Positions 28,113-37,860 of a DNA stretch of 64,000 bases are shown here, one piece after another. Under the pieces are notes generated by a model. It was given only the letters and a program-made list of their open reading frames with translations, was not told the origin of the DNA and did no database searches. Within the stretch, counting starts at the first letter, position 1. The number at the start of each line of letters is the position of its first letter. The stretch comes from Bacteroidota bacterium. Its GTDB lineage: Bacteria; Bacteroidota; Ignavibacteria; Ignavibacteriales; Ignavibacteriaceae. The DNA lies in assembly GCA_021824145.1 (NCBI GenBank), contig JAKALM010000006.1, positions 119,972-183,971 on the forward strand, given 5' to 3'. The translations under genes were made by a program, and so were the position numbers.

Positions 28113-28255
28113 AAAGTATCCTAGATTTTTCTTGTCAAAATAATAAAAAAAATTAATTATTCAATTCTTCTTGATAAGCAATTTGCTAGTGCAGTTCATT
28201 AGGACACATCAAAACTTAATCTTAATTTAATTAATATTGAATATTTTGATCAAAG

Positions 28256-30163
28256 TTAGAAATTCCAATTTACGTTCATAGACAAATTTGCCTGTTGTTT
28301 ATATGTTTGATTGCTTATATCAATAAATTCGTACCAACCAAGAATATTTACTCTTAAAGAATTATAAACAAACAAAGCAACTTCCGTTAAAGGTGCAATG
28401 CTAACATATTTTGAGTCAATAATTTTTACAATTCCCTGATAGTTGTAGGTTTGAAGAGAATAAATTCTCATGCCTAAGGATATATAATTTAAGCCATACT
28501 TAAGAACGAATTTAGGTTCAGAATAAATTTCTTCTAAATATCTTGTAGGATGTGTTGAAAATGAAGCCCATTTCAAATCTCCTTGCTCTGATAATTTAAC
28601 GTAGCCATAATGAACGAAATCTAATCTTGAATTAAAAACAATCCTTGATGAATCTGTGGCAGTGAATTGTCTAAATGAATAGCTCCTATAATTTGGCGTA
28701 AGGTCTTCAAAATCATAAACAGTATAATTTGCAGATACATCAAAGCTATTTAGCGAGGAGAAATTTTTTCCCAAATAATATCCGCCGGAAGTAAATTTTA
28801 AGATTCGATTAATATTGTTGTTAGAACTTTCTTCGGCGTAAATATAAACTATGTGGTTAAATGTACCTTCAACATTAGCAAATACATCAAAAAAAGAATT
28901 TAAATGTTTCACATATTTTAACCTAACAATTGAAAGCAGTTCATCTCTATCATCATAATTATCCAAACTAGGAGTATCGTATCGAAGTTTATTCTGATAT
29001 AAACTAAAATATAATTCATCAGAAGAAGATAAATTCCATTTACCGATAATTGAAGCGGATATTCTTTTTGCAATATTATTCTTCATGCTTTCTTGGTCAG
29101 AACGTTCATCAAAATAATTTTGACTTACACCGGGGAAAGGTTTTGTTAAATGCTTTTCGTCTCTTTCAGAATAATTTAAACTAAAAGCACCAGAAAAATC
29201 ATTTGAATGATAATTTGCTGAAGACTCTAACTCAATTCGCATTTCATTTATTTTAGTATCAAAAATTGAAGGCGAGGCGAGTAAAAGAGTTCTGTAGCGT
29301 GTATTTCTATCAATTGTTCTCCACGAAACTCTACCGGTTAAATTAAGAGAAAAAATATTTAGGAATTTGTTATATAATAGATTGTCCTGCAAGATGTTGT
29401 TGGTTTCTATTCTGCTTTGAATATTATTTATAATATTAAATTGCTTTGCTGTAACTGAATCCGCTTGGAAATAAAAATCTTTCCTATTTTGATAATATTG
29501 AAAATTTATAGTGTTCGAAAAATCATTTTCAATTTTATTAGCAACGTTTAAATTCAAATAGCTAAGAGAATTTTTTCTTGGAGAAATATCTTCATTTTTT
29601 AATTTGAACTCGGATAAAATATTAAAATCTGAAACACTGTAATTATCTAAATAACCTTCTCCGCCATAGACTAAACCTTTATCACTTTCGCCAACCTGTT
29701 TATTAAATTCATATCCAAAGTATGGAGCAATTGATAATTTTTCCAAAGGATTAAGCTTAGAAAACAAAGTTACCGAAGAAAGAGAAGCTTGATTTATCTC
29801 AATCTGGCGGCTATCAGAATAAATATTATTTTCGGCTGAGACTCCGATGTTATAAAAGGAATTTATTGCATACGATCCGGAAGTGCTGAAGACATGCACG
29901 TCCCTAGTGCTAGCGTCGGAAGACCTGATGTAAGTTGAATTATAATTTTCGTTTAAATTAAAATTAAGATTATCAAATCTATTATTGTATTGTAAAATTG
30001 AATGAAGATAAAAAGTGTTCAATTGTTTATCAAATTTACTTGAAAGCAAATTTAATGGAACAGAAGTTTGAATTAACTCAAGGCTATCCAATTGATTTTG
30101 TGAGTAAGCAGAAGAAGCCAAAAAAAATAAAATTATTAGCGATGTTGCAGCTGTTTTAATCAA
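28256..30163 (-). CDS. Putative outer-membrane beta-barrel protein, unknown function
   Basis: 635 residues with a signal peptide ending ASSAYSQ. The mature chain is dominated by short strands alternating aromatic and polar residues with Asn/Ser/Tyr-rich turns (NLNENYNSTYIRS, GAFSLNYSERDE, ASIIGKWNLSSSDELYF), and ends in SMNVNWNF, a barrel-like terminal strand with final Phe. No plug, TonB box or OmpA domain was seen, so it is not an obvious TonB-dependent receptor. It may be a structural barrel or uncharacterised channel. It begins 96 bases beyond a lipoprotein gene on the same strand. No family assignment is offered. Confidence 0.7.
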   Translation of the reverse strand: MIKTAATSLIILFFLASSAYSQNQLDSLELIQTSVPLNLLSSKFDKQLNTFYLHSILQYNNRFDNLNFNLNENYNSTYIRSSDASTRDVHVFSTSGSYAINSFYNIGVSAENNIYSDSRQIEINQASLSSVTLFSKLNPLEKLSIAPYFGYEFNKQVGESDKGLVYGGEGYLDNYSVSDFNILSEFKLKNEDISPRKNSLSYLNLNVANKIENDFSNTINFQYYQNRKDFYFQADSVTAKQFNIINNIQSRIETNNILQDNLLYNKFLNIFSLNLTGRVSWRTIDRNTRYRTLLLASPSIFDTKINEMRIELESSANYHSNDFSGAFSLNYSERDEKHLTKPFPGVSQNYFDERSDQESMKNNIAKRISASIIGKWNLSSSDELYFSLYQNKLRYDTPSLDNYDDRDELLSIVRLKYVKHLNSFFDVFANVEGTFNHIVYIYAEESSNNNINRILKFTSGGYYLGKNFSSLNSFDVSANYTVYDFEDLTPNYRSYSFRQFTATDSSRIVFNSRLDFVHYGYVKLSEQGDLKWASFSTHPTRYLEEIYSEPKFVLKYGLNYISLGMRIYSLQTYNYQGIVKIIDSKYVSIAPLTEVALFVYNSLRVNILGWYEFIDISNQTYKQQANLSMNVNWNF

Positions 30164-30258
30164 TAAAATTTCCTTTTGAATACTATTTGCTTATTCAATA
30201 AAAAAATAATTAGTAAAATAGTATTACGTTCTAAAGAGTTTGATTATTGTTTATAAAT

Positions 30259-31230
30259 CTACTGGTTTATCACGAATTTATAAAGAGGGGAAACGCTGTT
30301 TGGATTGTCAGCGTTTTGAGAATAAGTTACAACTCTCCAATAATACGGTGTATTTGAATTTATATAACTTGCATCAAATAAGACGGAAAGAGTATCGTTT
30401 GTTGTGGAAGTTGAAAAATTTGTACTCCAAACTTCGCCATAGTAAATATTATTTTGAACTATAATTTTATAATTAGCTGGAACCTTAATTGCTTTAATAA
30501 TAAAATAATTGAAGAAACTTGTTTGTGCACCATTCTGCGGAAAAACAACTTGCGGTATTTCATAAATCTCATCATTAACAATTCCTGTTGGATCGCTTGT
30601 TAATCCGCCTTTATCAACCGCTTTAATTCTGTAATAATATTGAGTGTAAAATTTCAAATTAGCGGTATCAGAAAAACTGATTCCTTTGACAAAAGCATAA
30701 AATGTTGATGTATCGGCGTTAAAATTTGGTGAAAGACTTTTATAAATGTTGAAACCTGCGATGTCGCCTTCGGAATTAGGAAGCCAGCTTAAATAAACCG
30801 ATAAATTTCCTTCCCAATTTCTTGCGTTTATGGATAATCCTATTGGAGTGGAAGGGGGGTATAAATTTTTTGGTTCTGCAGAAACAAAATTTGTAAGCTG
30901 GCTTTCTATATTAAAGATATTAACCGAAGAAATTTTATAATAGTAAGTGGTATTATAATTTAATGAATCATCGAAATAATAATTATTTGTTGTGAAATTT
31001 AGATAAGTAAAATTCACACTATCGGTGCTTCTGTAAACGTTATAACCTTTCAAATCAGCTTCAACATTGTTTTGCCATGCAATTGCAATTAATCCATCAC
31101 TTGCGTAACCAATATGTAGACCAACCGGAACTGCGGGCGGAATATTATTGTCGGTTTGATTAATATCAATTTGTCTTTCACATCCCGATATTAAAACGAC
31201 AATCAAAAATATAGTCAGTTTATATTTCAA
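30259..31230 (-). CDS. Fibronectin type III lipoprotein (TTG start)
   Basis: 323 residues from TTG 31230. This start gives a textbook lipoprotein signal (MKYKLTIFLIVVLISGC) with lipobox and Cys, whereas the longer frame from 31272 adds 14 residues that break the signal and overlap the MBL gene by 53 bases. From TTG, the overlap is 11 bases and translation is probably coupled to that gene. The mature protein has at least two fibronectin type III domains (VPVGLHIGYASDGLIAIAWQ, GYNVYRSTDSVNF; then PIGLSINARNWEG, GFNIYKSLSPNF) and a third beta region ending YYWRVVTYSQNADN. It is likely attached to a membrane facing the periplasm or surface. Binding partner unknown. Confidence 0.78.
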   Translation of the reverse strand: MKYKLTIFLIVVLISGCERQIDINQTDNNIPPAVPVGLHIGYASDGLIAIAWQNNVEADLKGYNVYRSTDSVNFTYLNFTTNNYYFDDSLNYNTTYYYKISSVNIFNIESQLTNFVSAEPKNLYPPSTPIGLSINARNWEGNLSVYLSWLPNSEGDIAGFNIYKSLSPNFNADTSTFYAFVKGISFSDTANLKFYTQYYYRIKAVDKGGLTSDPTGIVNDEIYEIPQVVFPQNGAQTSFFNYFIIKAIKVPANYKIIVQNNIYYGEVWSTNFSTSTTNDTLSVLFDASYINSNTPYYWRVVTYSQNADNPNSVSPLYKFVINQ

Positions 31231-32617
31231 AAATATCGCCCCGCAATGGAATTGAAATATTATTAAAGCCAATGGATTTTAGTCTTGCTTCAAATTTTTG
31301 CTGTTGATCAAAATCTCCATGGACTAAGAAAATATTTTTCATTTTGTCATTATTAAATCCGCTGCAATAATCTGTAAGCTCATTTGAATCGGCATGTGCA
31401 CTTAATGAGTTCATTACAATTACTTCAGCGCGAAGTTTATATTCATCGCCAAAAATTTTTACAACTGGCTGTTTTTCAATCAGCTTTTTGCCAAGTGTAT
31501 TTTCAGCGCAGTAACCAACCATCAAAATAATGTTCTTTTCATTCTCAATATTATTTGCAAGGTGATGAAGAATTCTTCCGGTTTCTGCCATACCGGAGGC
31601 TGATATAATTATCATCGGGCCTTCTTTATCATTTAGTTTTTTCGAATCTTCTGCATCAGTTATATAAGTTAATTTATTAAAACCAAAAGGATCTTCATAT
31701 TTTTTCATAAACTGAAGCATCTCATCATCAAAACATTCCGGATGCTCTCTGAAAACTTCTGTTGCGTTTGTAGAAAGCGGACTATCGACATAAATCGGAA
31801 TTCTTTGAACTTTTCCGCTTTCAAATATTTTATGGAAAGCATATACAAGCTCTTGAGTTCGTTCAAGACTGAAAGCCGGAATTATAATTTTGCCTTTTCT
31901 TTCAACTGCTTTATTTATTACATCAGCAAGCTTTGCATTAGTCCCTTCGATATTATCATGAAACCTACCACCATAAGTACTTTCGCAAATAAAATAATCG
32001 ACATCGGGAATTTTTTCGGGATCTTTTAATATTGGCAAATTTGGCCTGCCAAGGTCGCCTGAAAATCCAAGTGAAATTTCTTTTCCATTTTCTCTAATTG
32101 TTAAAAGTGTAATAGCAGAGCCGAGAATATGCCCAGCATCAAAAAATTTTACTTTTATGTTTGAATCAATTTCAAACTCTTCGTGGTATTTTATAGGGTT
32201 TAATAACGGAAAAACTTCTTCAGCATCTTTGGTGGTGTACAAAGGCTCAAAAAGATTTTTCCCTTGTTTCCTGCGGCGCTTATTAACGAACTCGACATCT
32301 TTCTCTTGAATATGTGCGCTGTCTTTTAACATTACAACAGCCAAGTCCTTCGTAGCGGGAGTGCAATAAATAGGTCCATTAAAACCATTTTTAACAAGCG
32401 TAGGAATATTTCCAAGATGATCGATATGCGCGTGAGAAAGAATAAGTGCATCAATCTCTTTTGGATTGAAGAGGTCAAAATTTCTATTTATTTCAAAAGC
32501 TTCTTTTCGTTTGCCTTGATAAAGTCCGCAGTCTAATAAATAATTTTTCCCGTTTATAATTAAATGATGCATCGAACCAGTAACGGTTCTATCGGCGCCT
32601 ACAAATTGAATCTGCAT
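31220..32617 (-). CDS. MBL-fold/beta-CASP RNase-like metallohydrolase
   Basis: 465 residues. The metallo-beta-lactamase zinc motif is SHAHIDHLG (His62, His64, Asp66, His67), with further ligands in DAGHILGSA and FSGDLGRPNLP. The beta-CASP insert has ESTYGGRFH and IIPAFSLERTQELVYA, and the C-terminal part has IISASGMAETGRILHHL and SLSAHADSNEL (motif C His). These features match the CPSF73/Ysh1-like RNA-processing branch of bacterial beta-CASP proteins, which act as endo- or exonucleases on RNA in the cytoplasm. Its stop overlaps the downstream lipoprotein start. It is distinct from RNase J by length (about 555 in RNase J) and by the absence of the long C-terminal domain. Confidence 0.9.
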   Translation of the reverse strand: MQIQFVGADRTVTGSMHHLIINGKNYLLDCGLYQGKRKEAFEINRNFDLFNPKEIDALILSHAHIDHLGNIPTLVKNGFNGPIYCTPATKDLAVVMLKDSAHIQEKDVEFVNKRRRKQGKNLFEPLYTTKDAEEVFPLLNPIKYHEEFEIDSNIKVKFFDAGHILGSAITLLTIRENGKEISLGFSGDLGRPNLPILKDPEKIPDVDYFICESTYGGRFHDNIEGTNAKLADVINKAVERKGKIIIPAFSLERTQELVYAFHKIFESGKVQRIPIYVDSPLSTNATEVFREHPECFDDEMLQFMKKYEDPFGFNKLTYITDAEDSKKLNDKEGPMIIISASGMAETGRILHHLANNIENEKNIILMVGYCAENTLGKKLIEKQPVVKIFGDEYKLRAEVIVMNSLSAHADSNELTDYCSGFNNDKMKNIFLVHGDFDQQQKFEARLKSIGFNNISIPLRGDIFEI

Positions 32618-32743
32618 AAATCACCTGTATTAGTTTAAAATTTTGCTGTAAAAAATAAAGAAAAAATAATTCAGTTTTAGGTGAGGGAAGTATTTTTAAT
32701 TTGATAATCATTTTAGTGAATTAAATTCACTTTTGAAAAATAA

Positions 32744-34417
32744 TTAATTTTTGGAGACTGGATTCATGAAAATTAATACAGCAGTTCCAATTCCTTTTTC
32801 ACTTTCAATTTTAATTTCGTAATTATTTATTTCTGCATATTCTTTCGCCAATGCTAAGCCTAGTCCGTTGCCGTCAAATTTTCTTGTATCGCCAGTTGAT
32901 TCCTGTGTAAAAGGCTCGAAGATTTTTTCCAAATATTCTTTTGATATACCAATTCCTGTATCTCTAATTTCAATAGCAATTCTGTTTTCAAAATCTTTAC
33001 CAATTTTAATTTTGATGTTTCCTTTTTCGGTGTACTTAATTGAGTTGTCCATAATATTCTCAAATAATTTTTCGGTTGTATAATGATCGCCTTTAACAAA
33101 AATATTTGGAATTTCTTCATAAAACTCCAACTGAAGATTTTTTCTCTTTGCTGCATTATGAAAACTATTAAATAGACTGCCGATTAGTTCATTAATATTG
33201 AATAATTCAAAATCAGCTTTAAAGTTATTTAGCCTAAGCAACGACATATCTAGAATTGATGTTACTGTTTTAAGCAATCTTTGAGATGCTTCATTTATAC
33301 TAAAAATAATTTCTGATGTACTCTCTTTAAAATAATCTTTAAACTCTATCTCAATTAAGCTAATGTAACTTAGAATTACGTTTAACGGAGTTCTAATCTC
33401 ATGAGAGATTTGTGCTAAGAATTCTGATTTCAACCTGTCGGATTCTTCAGCTTTTTCTTTTTGAATTTTTAATTCCTTTTCTGTTTTTATATGCTCTTGA
33501 ACTTCTAGATTTAGTTCATTAGTTCTTTTTGCTACTAATCTCTTAAGAGATTTTATCCATAAATAAATTACTCCAAGTATAAATGAGATAATAAGTATTA
33601 TTATTGAGCCCCAAGCTACAATAGTTTTTAGTGCAACAGATTCAGGTTTGGGTGGGTCTATCCATTTTTTAAATAATTGGGCGTATGTTCCATTTTTTTT
33701 AACTACTTGAAGTCCGACATTAATATTTGATAATAGGCTATCATTTCCTTTTGCAACCACAAAGCCATATTCCCTTGGAATAATTGGATAGGCAGTAGAT
33801 TTTAAATTTCTTATTCCAAGTCTTGTAATATTATTTTCACCATTAATTTTTTCAACTACGGCGGCATCGCATTTATTCTCAGAAACCATCATTAAAGCAT
33901 CGGGTTCTGATAAAGCATGCACAATGTTTACTTCAGGCAAATTGTGAATTAAATATTCTTCAGTAAAAGAACCTTCTTCCACCGCAACGCGTTTATTCAT
34001 TAAATCAACAATTGAATTAATATTTTTTGAATTTTTATTAATATAAATTTCATCTTCAGAAAAAATAATAGGATCGGAAAAATCAACCATTTGTTCTCTT
34101 TGTTCAGAATAAAACATAGCAGCAATATCAAAATTATTACCATATAAAATTGAATCCGCAACTTGATTCCAAGGTTTTAATTCAAATTTTAAATCAAAAC
34201 CCATTACTTTACCAATTTCATTAATAAGATCAATATTAAAACCATCAGGCTTACCTTCATTATTTATAAATTCATAAGGATATTTTTTATAATTTCCAAG
34301 GTATAGCAATTTGGGTTTTGATTGAGAGAAACTGGAGGATGATAAAAATACAATTAGAAAAAAAAGTAAAACAAATTTTCTGATCATTTCACAATTCATA
34401 CTAACTTCCATTTTCAT
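32744..34417 (-). CDS. Sensor histidine kinase with periplasmic solute-binding domain
   Basis: 557 residues from 34417; an internal ATG at 34387 (MIRKFVLLFFL) may be the real start and gives a clean signal peptide. Residues about 35-260 form a type 3 solute-binding domain (PYEFINNEGKPDGFNIDLINEI, FDIAAMFYSEQREQMVDFSD, AVEEGSFTEEYLI) as in BvgS-like sensors. A membrane helix follows (WGSIIILIISFILGVIYLWI), then a short coiled coil, the phosphoacceptor FLAQISHEIRTPLNVI, and an ATPase (FENIMDNSIKYT, RDTGIGISKEYL, GNGLGLALAKEYAEI). It probably senses a small molecule such as an amino acid. No receiver or regulator gene is adjacent, so the partner is unknown. Confidence 0.9.
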   Translation of the reverse strand: MKMEVSMNCEMIRKFVLLFFLIVFLSSSSFSQSKPKLLYLGNYKKYPYEFINNEGKPDGFNIDLINEIGKVMGFDLKFELKPWNQVADSILYGNNFDIAAMFYSEQREQMVDFSDPIIFSEDEIYINKNSKNINSIVDLMNKRVAVEEGSFTEEYLIHNLPEVNIVHALSEPDALMMVSENKCDAAVVEKINGENNITRLGIRNLKSTAYPIIPREYGFVVAKGNDSLLSNINVGLQVVKKNGTYAQLFKKWIDPPKPESVALKTIVAWGSIIILIISFILGVIYLWIKSLKRLVAKRTNELNLEVQEHIKTEKELKIQKEKAEESDRLKSEFLAQISHEIRTPLNVILSYISLIEIEFKDYFKESTSEIIFSINEASQRLLKTVTSILDMSLLRLNNFKADFELFNINELIGSLFNSFHNAAKRKNLQLEFYEEIPNIFVKGDHYTTEKLFENIMDNSIKYTEKGNIKIKIGKDFENRIAIEIRDTGIGISKEYLEKIFEPFTQESTGDTRKFDGNGLGLALAKEYAEINNYEIKIESEKGIGTAVLIFMNPVSKN

Positions 34418-34759
34418 TATTACAAGATTTTGAAAAATTTAATCTAGTCTATAAAATATTTGCAATGATTATCGGCAGCAAAGTTTTTGTGTTATAAAAC
34501 GAATATACTAACTCAAGCATATAAAAAAAATTAATAATCGAAAGTGATTTAAATAATAAAATTTGTAAAAAAGTTTGTAATGAATGCTGCAAAAAATTTT
34601 GCATTTTTATTTTCAAACCGGTTCATTTGATGATTAAATTATAGATTAAAAAATATTGTAAGAAATTTTGTTTGATAACCGGAACATTCATATTTCTCTA
34701 AATTGACAATCAGCCGTTTTTTAAATAAGTTTGGCAGATAAAAAATTAGATTATAACCA
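34418..34759. other. Divergent intergenic region before nuoA
   Basis: 342 bases between the - strand kinase and + strand nuoA. It contains the nuo promoter at 34703-34733; no gene, repeat or stable hairpin was seen in the rest. Confidence 0.6.
34703..34733 (+). promoter_or_regulatory. nuo operon promoter (Bacteroidota -33/-7)
   Basis: TTG at 34703-34705 (within TTGACA), 20-base spacer, and a perfect TAnnTTTG (TAAGTTTG, 34726-34733). Transcription would start near 34740, giving a leader of about 20 bases before the nuoA ATG. Confidence 0.8.
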
Positions 34760-35128
34760 ATGATTGAGCAGTATATTCCAATATTTATAGTATTAGTTGT
34801 TGCTTTAATTTTTGCATTAGCAACAGTATTTTCATCGGGAATTTTTGGCCCTCAACGACCAACTTCTGAAAAGTTATCCACATACGAAAGCGGAATGAAA
34901 CCTATTGGAACTACAAAAGAAAGAATTTCAATTAAATATTATTTAGTTGCGATGCTGTTTATAATATTTGACCTTGAAGTGATTTTTGTTTATCCGTGGG
35001 CGGTACAATTTAGAAATATGTTTAAGGAAATCGGCATGCCGGTTTTTGTATCTATGATGATATTTTTGGTTGTGTTAGAACTTGGATATTTATATGTATA
35101 TAAGAAAGGCGGCTTCAAATGGGATTAG
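34760..35128 (+). CDS. nuoA: NADH-quinone oxidoreductase subunit A
   Basis: 122 residues with three membrane helices ([52 protein letters not shown]). The conserved loop [11 protein letters not shown] and the helix motif [11 protein letters not shown] are diagnostic of NuoA/ND3. It sits at the junction of the peripheral and membrane arms of complex I, near the quinone site. It overlaps nuoB by 10 bases (ATGGGATTAG), so translation is coupled. First gene of nuoABCDEF. Confidence 0.97.
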   Translation: MIEQYIPIFIVLVVALIFALATVFSSGIFGPQRPTSEKLSTYESGMKPIGTTKERISIKYYLVAMLFIIFDLEVIFVYPWAVQFRNMFKEIGMPVFVSMMIFLVVLELGYLYVYKKGGFKWD

Positions 35129-35640
35129 AAGCAAAGTTGAATGGTAATGATTTTTTTACAACTACAGTTGACGCATTAGTTGCGTGGTCGCGAAAAAATT
35201 CTGTTTGGCCGATGCCAATGGGAATTTCCTGCTGCGCAATAGAGATGATGGCAAGCGGCGATCCTAAATATGATATAGCACGTTTTGGATCCGAAGTAAT
35301 GCGGTTTACACCGCGCCAATGTGATTTAATGATTGTTGCCGGAACAGTAACATATAAAATGTCTCATGTCGTAAAAAAAATCTATGATCAGATGCCAGAT
35401 CCCAAATGGGTAATTGCAATGGGCGCTTGTACATCATCAGGCGGAATGTATAGAACTTATAACGTAGTACAGGGAATAGACCAGTTTTTACCAGTAGATG
35501 TTTATCTTGCCGGCTGTCCGCCTCGTCCAGATAATCTTTTAAATGCTTTAATTCAGATTCAAGAAAAGATAGGAAGAACTAAGGCTAGAGATTTTCAGGA
35601 TAAACCTCTGCCGGAATTAAAAGTCATTCAGAATAATTAA
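35119..35640 (+). CDS. nuoB: NADH-quinone oxidoreductase subunit B
   Basis: 173 residues. It carries the N2 [4Fe-4S] cluster ligands: the tandem Cys in [13 protein letters not shown], Cys of MGACTSSGG and Cys of [12 protein letters not shown]. It passes electrons to quinone next to NuoD. N-terminal helix and [18 protein letters not shown] are typical of the family. Spacing to nuoC is 9 bases. Confidence 0.98.
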   Translation: MGLEAKLNGNDFFTTTVDALVAWSRKNSVWPMPMGISCCAIEMMASGDPKYDIARFGSEVMRFTPRQCDLMIVAGTVTYKMSHVVKKIYDQMPDPKWVIAMGACTSSGGMYRTYNVVQGIDQFLPVDVYLAGCPPRPDNLLNALIQIQEKIGRTKARDFQDKPLPELKVIQNN

Positions 35641-35649
35641 GCAAACATT

Positions 35650-36141
35650 ATGTCCTTAACAAAAGAAGTAATCGAACAAAAGCTAAAAGAAAAATTTAGC
35701 GGAGAAAATTTTATTTTCAATGAATATAGAGATGAACTTACAATTTCATTCGATAAAAAGAATGTAGTTCCGATTTGCAAATTTTTAAAAGAAGAAGTTG
35801 AGCTTCAATTTAAATTATGCGAAGATGTTACTGCTATTGATTGGGCGCGCCGAAAAAATAGATTCACAGTAGTCTATCATATATATTCGCTGAAACATAA
35901 TTTTAGGCTTTCATTAAAAGCAGATGTTGATGAATCCGATTTATCAATTGATTCCGTATCTTCTGTTTGGAAAACTGCTAATTGGGAAGAGCGCGAAGTA
36001 TACGATATGTACGGAATAAAATTCAACAATCATCCTGATCTTAGAAGAATGTATATGCCAGAGGAATTTGAATATTATCCGCTTCGAAAAGATTTTCCTC
36101 TGATGGGAATTCCAGGTTCAAATCCGCTTCCAAAGAAATAA
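35650..36141 (+). CDS. nuoC: NADH-quinone oxidoreductase subunit C
   Basis: 163 residues, separate from NuoD rather than fused. It contains the 30-kDa subunit signature ANWEEREVYDMYGIKFNNHP followed by RRMYMPEEFEYYPLRKDFP. It is a structural part of the hydrophilic arm of complex I. nuoD starts 9 bases later. Confidence 0.96.
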   Translation: MSLTKEVIEQKLKEKFSGENFIFNEYRDELTISFDKKNVVPICKFLKEEVELQFKLCEDVTAIDWARRKNRFTVVYHIYSLKHNFRLSLKADVDESDLSIDSVSSVWKTANWEEREVYDMYGIKFNNHPDLRRMYMPEEFEYYPLRKDFPLMGIPGSNPLPKK

Positions 36142-36150
36142 AGAGATGCT

Positions 36151-37401
36151 ATGCAAAAATTAACTAAAGATGACGTACATCCAAAAATAGTTGAAGCACT
36201 TTTACAAGATACCGATATCACTGTTGAAGATGCTCTTGAAAATGAAATGATACTTAATATGGGTCCGCAACATCCTGCGACCCATGGTGTGCTTAGACTT
36301 CTTCTTCGCCTTGATGGGGAATCGATTGTAGCTTGTGTCCCGGAACTTGGCTATCTTCATCGCGGTTATGAGAAAATGGCTGAGAATATGACTTACTATG
36401 AATTCATTCCTCATACCGATCGTCTTGATTATCTTTCACCAATGGCTAATAATGTTGCGTGGGTTCTTGCTGTAGAAAAACTTGCAGGAATCGAAGCTCC
36501 ACCAAGAGCGCAATATATTAGGATGATGGTTTCAGAATTGGCGAGGATTGCTTCTCATCTTGTTGCTATTGGCGCATTTGCAATGGATGTTGGCGCTTTG
36601 ACAGTTTTTTTGTGGACGTTGAGAGAAAGAGAAAAAATTCTTGATATATGGGACATACTTTGCGGCGCAAGATTTACAAACAGCTACACAAGAATCGGCG
36701 GTGTTGCAAACGATGCTCAGCCAGAAGCAATTGCAAAAGTAAAATGGTTTATTGACCAATACCTAGAAAATTTGGATGAATGCGAGCGACTTCTAAATAC
36801 AAATAGAATTTTTATCGAGCGTCTTGAAGGTATTGGCGTTGTATCTGCAGAAGATGCAATTGATCTTGGATTAACAGGCCCAAGTTTACGAGGTAGCGGA
36901 GTTGAATATGATTTGCGCAGATCAAATCCATATTTATTTTATAATGAAATGGATTTTAAAGTAATTACATATCCAAATGGTGATTCACTTGCCCGATACT
37001 TTGTTCGTGCAGATGAAACAAGAGAGAGCATAAAAATAATAAAACAAATTTTAGACAAAATGCCTTCCGGCGAAACACTATTGAATCAGCCGAAAAAAGT
37101 TCTTCCAAAGAAGACAGAAATTTATTCTAGGATGGAAGAACTAATTCATGATTTTATGATAGTAAATTTTGGAATAAATCCTCCGGAAGGTGAAATATAC
37201 AGCGCAGTAGAAAATCCGAAAGGAGAATTAGGGTTTTACCTAGTAAGTAAAGGCGAAGGACGCCCGTGGAAGTGTAAAATCCGTTCGCCCTCGTTTGTTA
37301 ATTTACAAGCAGTGCCTCATCTTGTAAAAGGACATATGATATCTGATGTTGTAGCAATTGTTGGCAGCATTGATCCGGTTATGGGAGAAGCAGATAAGTG
37401 A
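36151..37401 (+). CDS. nuoD: NADH-quinone oxidoreductase subunit D
   Basis: 416 residues, full length. The 49-kDa subunit hallmark MGPQHPATHGVLRLLLRLDG is near residue 35, followed by GYLHRGYEKMAE and the quinone-site region YIPHTDRLDYL-like (EFIPHTDRLDYLSPM). It forms the quinone-reduction chamber with NuoB. Normally nuoE follows closely; here about 500 bases separate the stop from nuoE, filled by a repeat-flanked, frameshifted gene. That insertion probably splits or reduces downstream expression, but nuoE and nuoF remain intact. Confidence 0.97.
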   Translation: MQKLTKDDVHPKIVEALLQDTDITVEDALENEMILNMGPQHPATHGVLRLLLRLDGESIVACVPELGYLHRGYEKMAENMTYYEFIPHTDRLDYLSPMANNVAWVLAVEKLAGIEAPPRAQYIRMMVSELARIASHLVAIGAFAMDVGALTVFLWTLREREKILDIWDILCGARFTNSYTRIGGVANDAQPEAIAKVKWFIDQYLENLDECERLLNTNRIFIERLEGIGVVSAEDAIDLGLTGPSLRGSGVEYDLRRSNPYLFYNEMDFKVITYPNGDSLARYFVRADETRESIKIIKQILDKMPSGETLLNQPKKVLPKKTEIYSRMEELIHDFMIVNFGINPPEGEIYSAVENPKGELGFYLVSKGEGRPWKCKIRSPSFVNLQAVPHLVKGHMISDVVAIVGSIDPVMGEADK

Positions 37402-37403
37402 GA

Positions 37404-37430
37404 AAGTTCAAGTTTAAGTGTAAGTTCAAG
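37404..37430 (+). repeat. Hexamer-phased array, locus 4 (left end of nuo insertion)
   Basis: AAGTTC, AAGTTT, AAGTGT, AAGTTC, then AAG, in register with arrays 1-3. It is the left arm of the inverted pair around the four-helix-bundle gene and ends 29 bases before that gene's ATG. Confidence 0.88.
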
Positions 37431-37459
37431 GACAAATCAAGAAGTACTAGAGTTTGAAA

Positions 37460-37851
37460 ATGAATTTTAGTCATGAAAAATTAATTGTATATCAACGTAG
37501 CCTAGAGTTTATCGAATTTACAAATGAGCTATTTAAAATGACTAACTTCAATAACTTGAGTGTATATTCGCAATTGGATAGAGCTTCAACTTCGATTTCA
37601 CTTAACATTGCCGAAGATACCGGCAAATTTTTGGGAAAGATAAATGCCGATTCTATGATATTGCAAGGGGCTCGGCACTTGAATGTGCTGCTTGCTTAGA
37701 TTTAATGGTGGTTAAGAAAATAGTATCGGTTGAAAATGCTGAGAAAGGCAAAAAAATTTTATACGAAATTGTTTCGATGTTAGTCGGGTTAATAAAAAGC
37801 AGTTCAGATAGAATTTATGAAGAAGGAATTGAATATAAAATCAATGATTGA
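37460..37851 (+). pseudogene. Four-helix-bundle (23S rRNA intervening-sequence type) protein, frameshifted
   Basis: Start ATG 37460 reads MNFSHEKLIVYQRSLEFIEF, the usual opening of the S23/IVP four-helix-bundle family, and continues to SLNIAEDTGKF. The frame then stops at 37699. Around 37640-37650 homology moves to another frame, which reads RFYDIARGSALECAACLDL and continues to a stop at 37851 (EGIEYKIND). One deleted base explains this, so the gene is probably broken unless programmed frameshifting or a sequencing error is involved. Family members occur in rRNA intervening sequences and as stand-alone genes; function is poorly known. Total coding length, about 130 residues, is slightly above the family norm. 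Confidence 0.85.
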
Positions 37852-37860
37852 AAATTTGAT

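Noticed and set aside
31231..31272. Longer N-terminus of the fibronectin lipoprotein
   Set aside because: The extra 14 residues destroy the lipoprotein signal and overlap the upstream gene by 53 bases; TTG 31230 fits better.
37460..37851. Four-helix-bundle gene as the Avd accessory of a diversity-generating retroelement
   Set aside because: No reverse transcriptase, template or variable repeat was found in the window.
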